NCBI RefSeq assembly: GCF_000971055.1
Contig: NZ_LARW01000112.1
Location: 1-60,348 of the forward strand
Length of the DNA: 60,348 nucleotides
Origin: Sphingomonas sp. SRS2
Lineage (GTDB): Bacteria; Pseudomonadota; Alphaproteobacteria; Sphingomonadales; Sphingomonadaceae
Reading direction: 5' to 3'
The notes below the pieces were generated by a model that was given only the letters and a program-made list of their open reading frames with translations, did no database searches and was not told the origin of the DNA. A program made the position numbers and the translations under genes. Shown piece by piece: positions 51,468 through 60,348 of this stretch (positions are counted from its first letter, which is position 1; each line of letters begins with the position of its first letter).

Positions 51468-51609
51468 ATCATATCTCCGAACCGAAGAATATGGCGTTGC
51501 CCCGGCGAATTGGCAATGCGAGCGGCGGCAAGGGGCAAGAGCGCAGCAATCTTCTGATTAAGCAATTTATGGTAGCTCCAAAACACCTGATCCAAATATA
51601 TTACTTGAA

Positions 51610-51643
51610 CACCTGCATCTCATGCCGGTGTCCGTTATTTTTT
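51610..51643 (+). terminator. Orphan intrinsic terminator in the 51468-51827 spacer
   Basis: A 9-bp stem with one mismatch (CACCTGCAT / ATGCCGGTG, loop CTC) is followed by TCCGTTATTTTTT. No plus-strand gene precedes it, and the next plus-strand gene begins 185 bp later. It is therefore either the end of a small RNA or a leader attenuator. The rest of this 360-bp spacer is AT-rich for this genome and shows no credible ORF. Confidence 0.5.
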
Positions 51644-51827
51644 CAATGCGCGCGCTGGGCGAGATGTTAGCTGGATTGAAAGCTTCAACCCGGCCCCTTG
51701 GAACACCAATCCAGCGCATTATATCGCCGTGAAAGAAGCCGCGTCAGGTCGTTTGTAGAGCGTTTAGGCGGCACGGATCTATGCGGTTGAAACATTGACC
51801 CAGTGCGCCCATAGACGACCCGCCCGT

Positions 51828-53246
51828 ATGACGATCAATGCACCGATACCAGCAGCCTCATCGCCGCAAGACGGAACCCCGCTGCTTCGTAAGTGGGGCG
51901 CTCTCTGGCGGCATGTCTGGCGCGATCTACGCGCCTTCCCTTATCGCAGCCGCGCGCCGCTCGCGCTGAATCCTTTTTCTTTCTGGCCGGGCCACGCAAG
52001 CGCGTTGGCCGATACGGCGGGGCATATGCCGCCAATCGTGCCGGGCTACGCCTTCCATACCGATTACATACCTTCGGCCGGCGGGCGCATTCGCTTCAAG
52101 ATCCGGCTCAACGGCTTGCGCGCCAACAAGGGAGATTTGGTGGTCGCGATCAACCGGCTCAACGGCCAGGGCGGGATCGCGGACCCCAAGATCAAGACGA
52201 TATCGCTGGCATCGCTAGTAGAGCGTAACAGCGAAGTCAGTATCTCGATGCGCGGCGGACTGGGTTTTAGCTACGCTGTGATGGGTACCGTGAGTGATGA
52301 CGCCGATGCGTCGGCAGACGGCATCGAGATCAATGTGACCGGTGCCGAAAGCAGCGATGCGCTGCACCGCCGCTTCGAGACTGCCCGACGCGAATTCCTC
52401 TCTGAGCCAGGCAGCGGCGCGCTCGCAGCCGTGATCGTCGAGCGCCGCGCGACCCTCGCGGAACCGATCTCGCAGATGTGCACGGCGCATCAGATCGACG
52501 AGCCCCTCTATGCCGAATGGTGCGCACGAATCGGGCAAGCACCTTCGCGGCATCGCAAGCAGTGGGAATTCGTCTTTATCTGCAGGACGCTGGAACATTA
52601 CGGTGTCTTGCGGAGCGGATCGCGAGGCCTCGGCTTCGGCGTGGGGATTGAGCCGCTCTCGTCGGCGTTCGCCGCAACCGGGTGCCACATCGTCGCGACC
52701 GATCTCGCCGCTGACGACGATCGGGCCCAGGCATGGAACAAAACGGACCAACTCGGCGCGAATTTACGCCAGATCTATCATCCCCATTTATGTGAAGAGA
52801 AAGCGTTCTTTGATCGGGTGCGCTTCCGCGAAGTTGACATGAATGCCATTCCCGCCGATCTGCGCGATTTCGATTTCACCTGGTCGTCCTGCGCTTATGA
52901 ACATCTCGGCTCGATCCAGGCTGGCCTCGATTTTTTCGAGAATTCGCTCCGATGCCTGAAACCGGGCGGGATCGCGGTGCACACCACCGAACTTAACCTG
53001 AGCTCAAACACCGACACGCTGGACGACGGGGCGACCGTCATTTTTCGGCGCCGCGATTTCGAACAGCTTGCAATTCGCCTGATCCGTCAGGGCCATGAGG
53101 TCATTCCGCTCACATTCGACAGCGGCGAAAGCGAACTCGACCGGGTCATCGACCTTCCGCCCTATTCGAGCGGTCCTCATCTCCGGCTTGCGCTGCTGCG
53201 CTGGGTGGCCACATCCTTCGGCATGATCGTCCGAAAAAAGGCCTGA
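51828..53246 (+). CDS. SAM-dependent methyltransferase with novel N-terminal domain
   Basis: The protein has 472 aa from the ATG at 51828 (a TTG at 51795 is possible). Residues about 40-165 form an uncharacterised, probably beta-rich domain (YAFHTDYIPSAGGRIRFKIR, GDLVVAINRLNGQGG). The C-terminal domain is a class I methyltransferase: SAM site GLGFGVGIEPLSSAF with VATDLAADD, then FTWSSCAYEHLG and CLKPGGIAVHTTEL. It is a paralogue of the protein at 56276, across the KDO genes, which suggests both act on the same glycan. Confidence 0.7.
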   Translation: MTINAPIPAASSPQDGTPLLRKWGALWRHVWRDLRAFPYRSRAPLALNPFSFWPGHASALADTAGHMPPIVPGYAFHTDYIPSAGGRIRFKIRLNGLRANKGDLVVAINRLNGQGGIADPKIKTISLASLVERNSEVSISMRGGLGFSYAVMGTVSDDADASADGIEINVTGAESSDALHRRFETARREFLSEPGSGALAAVIVERRATLAEPISQMCTAHQIDEPLYAEWCARIGQAPSRHRKQWEFVFICRTLEHYGVLRSGSRGLGFGVGIEPLSSAFAATGCHIVATDLAADDDRAQAWNKTDQLGANLRQIYHPHLCEEKAFFDRVRFREVDMNAIPADLRDFDFTWSSCAYEHLGSIQAGLDFFENSLRCLKPGGIAVHTTELNLSSNTDTLDDGATVIFRRRDFEQLAIRLIRQGHEVIPLTFDSGESELDRVIDLPPYSSGPHLRLALLRWVATSFGMIVRKKA

Positions 53247-53384
53247 CAGCCAAGGTATCCGGCCTGCGGCTACGTCCATAACAGCGGACCCGAGACCATT
53301 TTGGTGCGTTGCCGCAATTAATATGTTGCAACAAATGCATGCGCGGCTATTTTCGCGGCGCGCAGTGGGGCCAGGGAGACGAGC

Positions 53385-54377
53385 GTGATAACACACGACA
53401 TCCGGTCCGAAGCGGCCAATCATATCATTCTTGAACGTGGCCGGCAGGTATTGCGGGCCGAGATCGACGCACTGGTCCAGCTTGAGGCGCTGCTCGACGA
53501 CAGCTTCAGCGCCGCCGTCCGGCTGCTCGATTCGACCGAGGGACGCATCGTCGTCACCGGTATGGGCAAGTCAGGCCATATCGCCCGCAAGATCGCGGCG
53601 ACCTTGTCCGCCACCGGATCGCCCGCGATCTTCATTCATCCCGCCGAAGCCGCGCATGGCGACCTCGGCATGGTGCGCCATGGCGACACGCTGATCGTCC
53701 TGTCCAACTCGGGCGCGACCACCGAGCTTACCCCGGTGATGCAGCATTGCCGCCATCTTCGCATCCGCATCATCGGCGTCGCCTCACGGCTCGATTCGCC
53801 GGTCATGCAGGCGGCCGACGTCCGGCTGCTGCTTCCGCAGGTGCGTGAAGCCTGCCCCAGCAATATCGCGCCGACCAGTTCGACCGTGATGATGCTGGCG
53901 CTCGGCGACGCGCTGGCGATGGCGCTGATGGACGTGCGCGGCATCGCGCGCGACAGCCTGAAGCAGCTTCACCCCGGTGGCGCGATCGGCCTGCGCCTGA
54001 TGGCGGTGAGCGAGATGATGCACAGCGGCGCGAGCCTGCCGCTCGTCGATCTCGGCACGCCGATGCGCGAAGTGATCATGACAATGACTTCGATCGGCTT
54101 CGGCGTCGCGGGCGTCGTCGATGGCGACAGACGGCTGGTCGGGGTGATCACCGACGGCGATCTTCGCCGCCATATCGGCGATCTGCTCGACGGCACCGCC
54201 GCGGTGGTGATGACGCCGAACCCGAAGACGGTGCCGCTCGACATGCTGGCGGAAGACGCGCTGATGATCATGAACGACTGCAAGATCACCACGGTCTTCG
54301 TGATGGATGAAGAACGCCCCGATTATCCGGCAGGCATCGTCCATATTCACGATTTCGTCCGCTACGGCCTGAGCTGA
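53385..54377 (+). CDS. kpsF: D-arabinose-5-phosphate isomerase (KdsD/KpsF)
   Basis: The protein has 330 aa, GTG start with AGGGAGA upstream. The SIS domain includes VVTGMGKSGHIARKIAAT and HPAEAAHGDLGM, and two CBS domains follow (GVAGVVDGDRRLVGVITDGD; MIMNDCKITTVFVMD). It converts ribulose-5-phosphate to arabinose-5-phosphate, the first step to KDO. Directly upstream of the CMP-KDO synthetase gene (16 bp). Confidence 0.9.
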   Translation: MITHDIRSEAANHIILERGRQVLRAEIDALVQLEALLDDSFSAAVRLLDSTEGRIVVTGMGKSGHIARKIAATLSATGSPAIFIHPAEAAHGDLGMVRHGDTLIVLSNSGATTELTPVMQHCRHLRIRIIGVASRLDSPVMQAADVRLLLPQVREACPSNIAPTSSTVMMLALGDALAMALMDVRGIARDSLKQLHPGGAIGLRLMAVSEMMHSGASLPLVDLGTPMREVIMTMTSIGFGVAGVVDGDRRLVGVITDGDLRRHIGDLLDGTAAVVMTPNPKTVPLDMLAEDALMIMNDCKITTVFVMDEERPDYPAGIVHIHDFVRYGLS

Positions 54378-54393
54378 GCGGCGAGGATCTGGC

Positions 54394-55197
54394 GTGACCG
54401 ACGTCGCGGTCATCATTCCCGCACGGTATAAGTCCTCGCGCTATCCGGCCAAGCCGCTGGCGGCGCTGGTCGGCGCGACGGGCACCACCAAGCCACTGAT
54501 CCAGCGCAGCTGGGAATGCGCGATGGCGATCGCCGACCCCGCCTCGATCTGGGTCGCCACGGACGACGACCGCATCGCCGACGCAGTGCGGGTCTTCGGC
54601 GGCCAGGTGGTGATGACCGCCGAGAGCTGCGCCAACGGCACCGAACGCTGCGCCGATGCGATCGCGCGGCTGGGCATCGAGCCGGAGGTGGTCGTCAATC
54701 TCCAGGGCGATGCGCCGCTCACCCCCGCCCATGTCGTCACTGCGCTGGTCGACGCGCTGCGCGCCGCGCCCGAGCTTGCGATGATGACCCCCGCGATCCG
54801 CTGCGCGCAGAGCACCTACGCGCATCTCGTGGAGGATCAGGCGCAAGGTCGCGTCGGCGGGACCACGGTGGTGTTCGGCGGCGACCGCCGCGCGCTCTAT
54901 TTCTCGAAGCGCGTGATCCCGCATCTTCCGCCCGACGCGGCGGCCCTCCCCTTCCCGCCGGTCCATCTCCACCTCGGCGTATACGCCTATCGGCCAGATG
55001 CGCTGCGCCGCTATGTCGCGTTGGGGGTCTCGGAAATCGAGCAGCTCGAAGGGCTCGAACAGCTGCGTTTCCTCGCGGGTGGCATCGCCGTAGGGGTTGT
55101 TCCCTTCGAGCCGATCGACTGGGATGCGATCGAACTCAACAACCCCACCGATGTCGCGCCCATCGAAGCCATCCTCAAATCGCGCGGGATCGCCTAA
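54394..55197 (+). CDS. kdsB: CMP-KDO synthetase (3-deoxy-manno-octulosonate cytidylyltransferase)
   Basis: The protein has 267 aa, GTG start. The nucleotide loop is IPARYKSSRYPAKPLA; VVVNLQGDAPL is the metal-binding block, and HLHLGVYAYRPDALRR the KDO site. It activates KDO as CMP-KDO. KdsA and KdsC are not in this window. Together with the isomerase it supplies activated KDO for a surface glycan. Confidence 0.9.
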   Translation: MTDVAVIIPARYKSSRYPAKPLAALVGATGTTKPLIQRSWECAMAIADPASIWVATDDDRIADAVRVFGGQVVMTAESCANGTERCADAIARLGIEPEVVVNLQGDAPLTPAHVVTALVDALRAAPELAMMTPAIRCAQSTYAHLVEDQAQGRVGGTTVVFGGDRRALYFSKRVIPHLPPDAAALPFPPVHLHLGVYAYRPDALRRYVALGVSEIEQLEGLEQLRFLAGGIAVGVVPFEPIDWDAIELNNPTDVAPIEAILKSRGIA

Positions 55198-55206
55198 ACA
55201 GCCTCC

Positions 55207-56229
55207 ATGTCTCCGATTCTGCGTTTGCTTCTCGCGCCCTGGTGGGCGGCGCAACTGCTCACCGGAGCCAAGTCCTTCCTCGACAATCCGCTTATCGGAT
55301 CACCCCGCCTCAACCGGCGCGGGCTGCATGCGCACCGCGTCCGCCTCGCCCGCGCGATGGCCGAGCGGCGGCGCGCCGGGCTGGCTGCGGCGGTCGACCC
55401 TGCCGACCTCGCCGCGTTCGAGCGCGATGGCTTCGTGGTAAAGCGGGATTTTCTTCCGTCCGAGGCCTTCGCCGCATTGCGCGGCCAGCTGCGAGACTGG
55501 TCTGGGCCTGCGCGGGAGATGGTGCAGGGCGATACCGTGACCCGCCGCTATGCGGTCGACCCCGCAATGATCCGTGAGGTGCCGGCGATCCGCGCCTTCC
55601 TGCGCGACTCCCGCTGGCGATCGCTGGCCCGCTACGTCGCCAGCTTCGACATCGAGCCACTGCTGTACGTCCAGTCGATCCTGAGCAATCGCCATGACGC
55701 CGCGCCAGACCCCCAGACCAACATCCATGCCGACACCTTTCATCCCTCCATGAAGGCATGGCTGTTCCTGGAGGATGTCGACGCCGAGGACGGCCCGCTC
55801 ACCTATGTCGCGGGCTCGCACCGGCTGACGCCCGAGCGGCTTGCCTGGGAACGGGCGCGCAGCCTCGCCGTTCGCGACGAGGGAGATTATCTCTCGGCCC
55901 GCGGCTCCTTCCGGATCGACGCCGGAGCGCTCGCCGAGCTCGGCCTGCCCCAGCCGACGGCCTTCGCTGTACCCGCGAACACGCTGGTGGTGGCGGACAC
56001 CTTCGGCTTCCACGCCCGCGCCGGTACGAGCCGCCCGAGCACGCGGGTCGAGCTGTTTGCCTACAGCCGCCGCAACCCCTTCCTGCCGTTCAGCGGCCTG
56101 GACCCGTGGAGCCTGCCCGGTATAGCGCCGCACCGTGTGCCGCTGCTCTGGCTCACCCATGACATCTACCGCCGCTGGATCGGCCAGCCCTGGGCCAAGG
56201 CCGGGCGTAAGCGACCGGCCGATGACTAA
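55207..56229 (+). CDS. PhyH-family Fe(II)/2OG dioxygenase
   Basis: The protein has 340 aa, starting 9 bp after kdsB. Iron ligands fit H174 and D176 (TNIHADTFHP) and H269 (TFGFHARAG), with R280 (RPSTRVELFAY) for 2-oxoglutarate. The core is the phytanoyl-CoA dioxygenase type (DGFVVKRDFLP near residue 74). The N-terminus has a weakly hydrophobic, basic stretch. Placed in a KDO operon it may hydroxylate a sugar or lipid part of the same product; that is inference. Confidence 0.75.
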   Translation: MSPILRLLLAPWWAAQLLTGAKSFLDNPLIGSPRLNRRGLHAHRVRLARAMAERRRAGLAAAVDPADLAAFERDGFVVKRDFLPSEAFAALRGQLRDWSGPAREMVQGDTVTRRYAVDPAMIREVPAIRAFLRDSRWRSLARYVASFDIEPLLYVQSILSNRHDAAPDPQTNIHADTFHPSMKAWLFLEDVDAEDGPLTYVAGSHRLTPERLAWERARSLAVRDEGDYLSARGSFRIDAGALAELGLPQPTAFAVPANTLVVADTFGFHARAGTSRPSTRVELFAYSRRNPFLPFSGLDPWSLPGIAPHRVPLLWLTHDIYRRWIGQPWAKAGRKRPADD

Positions 56230-56275
56230 GCCAGCACCACTTCCGCCACGACGCATCCGGTCCTAAAGAGCCCCC

Positions 56276-57481
56276 ATGTCGGAAAGCGAAAATCAGGAAC
56301 TGGTACGCGAGCTCGATCCATTCGGGTTCATGGTCGGCCATAGCAGCGCAATCAAGCCGCTGGGCGGCGAGGAGCGCGGCCCCGATCCGCGCTATGTCTT
56401 CCACACGCCCTATATCGCTTTCCATCCCGGCCGCGTGACCTTCACGATCAAGTTCGACAAGCTGTTGGCGACCTTCGGCGAGTTGCGCGTCCACATCAAC
56501 GCATTCGTCCAGGGCAGCGGCCGCGACGCCATCTTCGTCACATCGTCACGGCTCGACCTGGCCGACCGCACGGCCGCGGAGCGCGGCATGACGATATCGG
56601 TCCTTGCCGTCGCCGGGGCGACCTATGCGGCCTTCGGCTTCTGCTCGGAGGGCACCGACGCCCGGGCCGCAGATCTCACCATCATCGCGGAGGAAATCGG
56701 CGGCGCCGACGGGGCGATCGCCGAGCAATATCTCCTCCCGACTCAGTTAGGCACGCAGGCTCTCGACACGCCGTTCCGGCTCGTCGGTGACGAACCACCG
56801 CTGCTACGCGATCCGGTATCCCAACCGATGACAGACGACCAGCTTGCAGAGCCCGAATATGGACAATGGGCGACGGCACTCGGCACCGATGCGAGCGACC
56901 GCCGCCATAGCTGGCAGCTCGCCTTCGTCGCCCAGACGCTCGAGCGTTACGGCATGCTCCAGCCCGGAGCGCGCGGGCTGGCGCTCGGGCGGCGGGCGGC
57001 GGCGCTCGCCCCGGTCATGGCGGCGCATAAATGCCATGCGATGGTCGCCACCGTCGCCGCCCCGGGTAGCGCCGGCATCCCGTGGCACGCACTGCCCTGC
57101 TCGCCGATCGACGCGGTGCCGGGCCCCGACGGCCTGCTGCCCGGCATTCCGCTGTCGATATCCGATCAGCCCGCCAGCGAGCGCGGTTTCGATTTCCTGT
57201 GGTCGCTTGGCGCTGCCGGCCGCCTCCACATGACCGGCAACACTTCCAGCTTCCTGATCGAGGCGATGATGATGCTGCGGCCGGGCGGCTATGCGGTGCA
57301 TATGTTTGACCTCGCCACCGGTCCCGGTGCAGCGCCAAACGCCATTCCGCGCTCCGATGTTGAACGGATCGCGGTCATGCTGATCTCGCGCAGCTTTTCG
57401 GTCGCGCAGCTCAATTTCGCTCCGGGCACCGCGCTCGATCAACCGTCGACGCCCTTTGGGCTGATCATCCGCAAGGGCTGA
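56276..57481 (+). CDS. Methyltransferase paralogue with degenerate SAM site
   Basis: The protein has 401 aa. It aligns with the 51828 protein through the N-terminal domain (VFHTPYIAFHPGRVTFTIK; GELRVHINAFVQGSG) and the C-terminal fold (SWQLAFVAQTLERYGMLQPG). Where the paralogue has GLGFGVGIEP this protein has GLALGRRAAA, the acidic ATD strand is lost, and YEHLG becomes AAGRLHM. It is probably not a working methyltransferase; it may be a partner or regulatory subunit. It lies 46 bp after the dioxygenase gene and 2 bp before the YbaK-type gene. Confidence 0.65.
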   Translation: MSESENQELVRELDPFGFMVGHSSAIKPLGGEERGPDPRYVFHTPYIAFHPGRVTFTIKFDKLLATFGELRVHINAFVQGSGRDAIFVTSSRLDLADRTAAERGMTISVLAVAGATYAAFGFCSEGTDARAADLTIIAEEIGGADGAIAEQYLLPTQLGTQALDTPFRLVGDEPPLLRDPVSQPMTDDQLAEPEYGQWATALGTDASDRRHSWQLAFVAQTLERYGMLQPGARGLALGRRAAALAPVMAAHKCHAMVATVAAPGSAGIPWHALPCSPIDAVPGPDGLLPGIPLSISDQPASERGFDFLWSLGAAGRLHMTGNTSSFLIEAMMMLRPGGYAVHMFDLATGPGAAPNAIPRSDVERIAVMLISRSFSVAQLNFAPGTALDQPSTPFGLIIRKG

Positions 57482-57483
57482 CG

Positions 57484-57951
57484 ATGAGTCTGGAATCGGT
57501 CCAAGCCTATTTCGCCGCAAACGCCCCCGACATCGCGATCATCAGCCAGTCGGCGAGCACCGCGACCGTCGCCGAGGCCGCCGAAACGCTGGGCGTGCTG
57601 CCGGGCCAGATCGCGAAGACGCTGTCGGTGCGGGTGAACGATATGGTCATGCTGGTGGTTGCGCGCGGTGACGCCCGGCTCGACAATCGCAAGACCAAGG
57701 ATGCCCTGGGCGGCCGCCCCCGCATGCTCGGCGCGCAGGAGGTCGAGACGCTGACCGGGCATCCCGTGGGCGGAGTTTGCCCCTTCGGGCTGGCGACGCC
57801 CCTGCCGGTCTATTGCGATGTGTCGCTTCGCGATTTCGAGCTGGTCTATCCGGCGGCGGGGTCACGCACGGCTTCGGTCTGCCTCAGCCCCGATCGGCTG
57901 GCACTGCTGACCGGCGCGGCCTGGGTCGATATCTGCCAGCCGCCCGCATGA
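57484..57951 (+). CDS. YbaK/EbsC-family aminoacyl-tRNA deacylase
   Basis: The protein has 155 aa. The YbaK core shows GQIAKTLSVRVNDMVMLVVA with the key lysine, GGRPRMLGAQEVETLTG and GGVCPFGLATPLPVYCDVSL. These trans-editing enzymes hydrolyse mischarged tRNAs such as Cys- or Ala-tRNAPro. The gene is at the end of the polysaccharide cluster by 2-bp spacing but is functionally unrelated. Confidence 0.85.
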   Translation: MSLESVQAYFAANAPDIAIISQSASTATVAEAAETLGVLPGQIAKTLSVRVNDMVMLVVARGDARLDNRKTKDALGGRPRMLGAQEVETLTGHPVGGVCPFGLATPLPVYCDVSLRDFELVYPAAGSRTASVCLSPDRLALLTGAAWVDICQPPA

Positions 57952-57982
57952 AAAAGGCCGGCGGAGCAATGCTCCACCGGCC
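57951..57982 (-). terminator. Intrinsic terminator of the MliC-like gene
   Basis: A 12-bp stem with one mismatch (GGCCGGCGGAGC / GCTCCACCGGCC, loop AAT) is followed on the minus strand by TTTTT. It lies 21 bp past the stop of the minus-strand lipoprotein gene and directly abuts the stop of the YbaK-type gene. Confidence 0.8.
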
Positions 57983-58003
57983 CAATGACTGTAAGAGAGG
58001 GAC

Positions 58004-58384
58004 TCAGGCCTTGCAGCTCTGCGCCGCCTTGCCGGGCGCCGCGATCTCGACCTGCGGCCCGTCGCCGCTGATCGAATAGCCTTCGGCGATATAGGGCTTG
58101 CCCGCTTCGGCGGCAGTCAGAGTGGTCGCTGCGCCTTCCTTCTCGGTCTTGTACGCAGCAGTGTTGTTGCTGAAGAAATCGACATAGACGAGGCTGGCAT
58201 CCTTGCAGCGATAGGTCCGGCTGCGGAGCACCATCGGCGGCAATTCGACCGGCGCGGCGGCGTTGATCGTCGCGGCGTCGGGATCGTTATCGCCCGAGGT
58301 GATGGTCTCGGGCTTACCGCAAGCGGTGAGCAGGAGGGCGGAGCCGAGAACGGCGGCGGTGATAAAGCGGGAATGATTGTGCAT
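58004..58384 (-). CDS. MliC-like lipoprotein (possible lysozyme inhibitor)
   Basis: The protein has 126 aa from the ATG at 58384. The lipobox is LGSALLLTACGK. The mature part (RTYRCKDASLVYVDFFSNN, LTAAEAGKPYIAEGYSISGD, ending AAQSCKA) has the size, two cysteines and strand order of the MliC/PliC c-type lysozyme inhibitor domain. It would guard peptidoglycan from host or competitor lysozyme. Family assignment is by eye and moderate. Confidence 0.55.
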   Translation of the reverse strand: MHNHSRFITAAVLGSALLLTACGKPETITSGDNDPDAATINAAAPVELPPMVLRSRTYRCKDASLVYVDFFSNNTAAYKTEKEGAATTLTAAEAGKPYIAEGYSISGDGPQVEIAAPGKAAQSCKA

Positions 58385-58466
58385 AGCGGCGATGTCTTGG
58401 AGTCCTTGTGTGCACTGCGTCAAGTAGAGGAACGCGATGAAGCCAGGATGAACTGAAGATTCTGCC

Positions 58467-58988
58467 TCATCGTTGGGCGGAATCTTTCAAAGGCCTCAGA
58501 AATTGCCGAATTTTTGCCCAGTCATGCAATTTTGCAGCATAGTTGAGCGTATATGCAGGGCTGCTGGACGGCAGGTCGATAAGCACGATGCCAGCCGGCT
58601 CGCCAATCATCTTCCGCCCGATTCGCGCCGCAGTTGCACCATTGAATCCGATCGCCCGCAACACGGGCAGCGAGGCGACCAGCGCGGCGAGATCATTAGG
58701 CCGATGATCGCGGATCGCTCCATCCAGGCTGCCCTGCCGCACCGCATCGGCGACCACGTCCCACAGACCTACCCCCGCCGCCGCAAGCGCGGCGAGCCGA
58801 TTGGGATAGTCGAGGCCGGGAAGCCCCTCATCGCCGATCACTGCGCCCACCAGCCGCCAGAACTGGTTCTGCGGATGCGCATAATAGCGCGCCGCGCGTA
58901 GCGATGCCTCACCCGGCAGGCTGCCGAGGAACAACACGCGGGTGTCCTGATCGACGATCGGCGGGAAACTGGTCTTGCGCGCATCCAT
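58467..58988 (-). CDS. Uracil-DNA-glycosylase superfamily protein (DNA-deoxyinosine/mismatch glycosylase)
   Basis: The protein has 173 aa starting MDARKTSFPPIV. VLFLGSLPGEASLRAARYYA followed by HPQNQFWRLVG is the signature of family 6 (HDG) and MUG-like glycosylases, and the second motif is LPSSSPAYTLNYAAK. It removes deaminated bases such as hypoxanthine from DNA. The frame is open far upstream but only antisense to cysK. Confidence 0.8.
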   Translation of the reverse strand: MDARKTSFPPIVDQDTRVLFLGSLPGEASLRAARYYAHPQNQFWRLVGAVIGDEGLPGLDYPNRLAALAAAGVGLWDVVADAVRQGSLDGAIRDHRPNDLAALVASLPVLRAIGFNGATAARIGRKMIGEPAGIVLIDLPSSSPAYTLNYAAKLHDWAKIRQFLRPLKDSAQR

Positions 58989-59066
58989 AAGGGGCAAAGC
59001 AGCACAGACGAGCGCCAAAGAGAAGCTATGTTGGCAAGCGCGATCGCGCTCGGCTAGGGAACCGCC

Positions 59067-60065
<999 letters not shown>

Positions 60066-60160
60066 GGCGTCTGAAATTTTCCATCCTGCACCGCAAAATA
60101 TTGGCGATTGACCTCGGCGGCAGGCTGTCGGAAATTAGCGCCCATGGGGATCACCGCCTG

Positions 60161-60348
60161 ATGCAGCGCGTACGGATCGGCATAACGGGCCTTGCGGTCG
60201 TGTTTCTGGTCGTCCTGCTGGCGGCTGCGATCGTCGGATTCCATTCCAAGGATAAGACCGGCAACGCCGGCTCGGTTGCTGGCGCCGGCAATAGCGCGGA
60301 GGCCCCGCCCGCCGACCCCCTGGCCGAACTCGGCGTCGCCCCGGGCGG
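60161..60348 (+). CDS. Membrane-anchored protein, N-terminal part (partial)
   Basis: The first 62 codons of a gene that leaves the window. After MQRVRIGITG comes a membrane segment (LAVVFLVVLLAAAIVGF), then a polar Ala/Gly/Pro-rich stretch (SVAGAGNSAEAPPADPLAEL). There is too little to name it. The start at 60161 is the first ATG whose frame stays open; an earlier ATG at 60144 stops after five codons. Confidence 0.55.
   Translation, partial: MQRVRIGITGLAVVFLVVLLAAAIVGFHSKDKTGNAGSVAGAGNSAEAPPADPLAELGVAPG

Overview
The window looks like a chromosomal segment of a high-GC alphaproteobacterium, most likely a member of the Sphingomonadaceae (Sphingomonas/Rhizorhabdus type). That placement is an inference from gene content: a split ccm cluster, an isoquinoline-1-oxidoreductase-type operon, Ku/LigD end joining, EcfG-like (GGAAC-N16-CGTT) promoters and a Rrf2/hemerythrin/SRPBCC stress neighbourhood. 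No rRNA or CRISPR array is present. Two tRNA genes are present: Met-CAU and His-GUG.

Layout. (1) 1-514: the 3' end of a PQQ-dependent dehydrogenase and its downstream spacer. (2) 515-11850: a compact, deleted prophage bounded by a 15-bp direct repeat of the 3' end of the tRNA-Met gene. Its left arm carries a DNA adenine methylase, a RusA-like protein, a full lysis cassette (Rz1, Rz, holin-like, GH19 endolysin, second membrane protein), an SGNH-hydrolase moron and a tail-fibre-like gene without its 5' end. Its right arm carries small early genes and a large serine recombinase. Terminase, portal, capsid and tail genes are missing, and a deletion scar lies near 8470-8490. The recombinase reads through attR into the tRNA, so its C-terminus depends on the integration state. 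(3) 12-18 kb: ferredoxin reductase, a DUF3775-like protein under a perfect EcfG-type promoter, a 2'-5' RNA ligase-like protein, Kup, and a divergent Lrp/alanine dehydrogenase pair. (4) 18-23 kb: cytochrome c maturation operon ccmCDEFGH plus a TPR (CcmI-like) protein. (5) 23-31 kb: EamA transporter, leucine-dehydrogenase-like enzyme, tRNA-His, Rrf2 regulator, small lipoprotein, SDR, PurL, PncC, hemerythrin.

(6) 31.5-37 kb: SRPBCC protein, Zn-alcohol dehydrogenase, SDR and membrane protein, then an ECF sigma/anti-sigma pair, then an unusual fusion of a cysteine-less redoxin with a prolyl-hydroxylase-like 2OG oxygenase. (7) 37-40.4 kb: an IorA/IorB molybdenum hydroxylase operon with a diheme cytochrome, and a 9-bp inverted repeat right at the operon start. 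(8) 40.4-47.9 kb: two DNA end-processing/ligation modules (ligase-associated exonuclease plus ATP-dependent ligase; Ku plus LigD). They are separated by an outer-membrane barrel and a stand-alone fragment resembling a chemoreceptor sensor. (9) 47.9-51.5 kb: a PAS-GGDEF-EAL-PilZ protein and a phosphatase.

(10) 51.8-57.5 kb: a CMP-KDO supply cluster (arabinose-5-phosphate isomerase and KdsB) with a PhyH-family dioxygenase, flanked by two paralogous methyltransferase-like proteins, one of which looks catalytically dead. In a lineage usually described as lacking LPS this points to a capsule or another KDO-containing glycan, and it is the best candidate here for an undescribed pathway. (11) 57.5-60.3 kb: YbaK-type deacylase, MliC-like lipoprotein, mismatch/deoxyinosine glycosylase, cysteine synthase and the start of an unidentified membrane-anchored protein.
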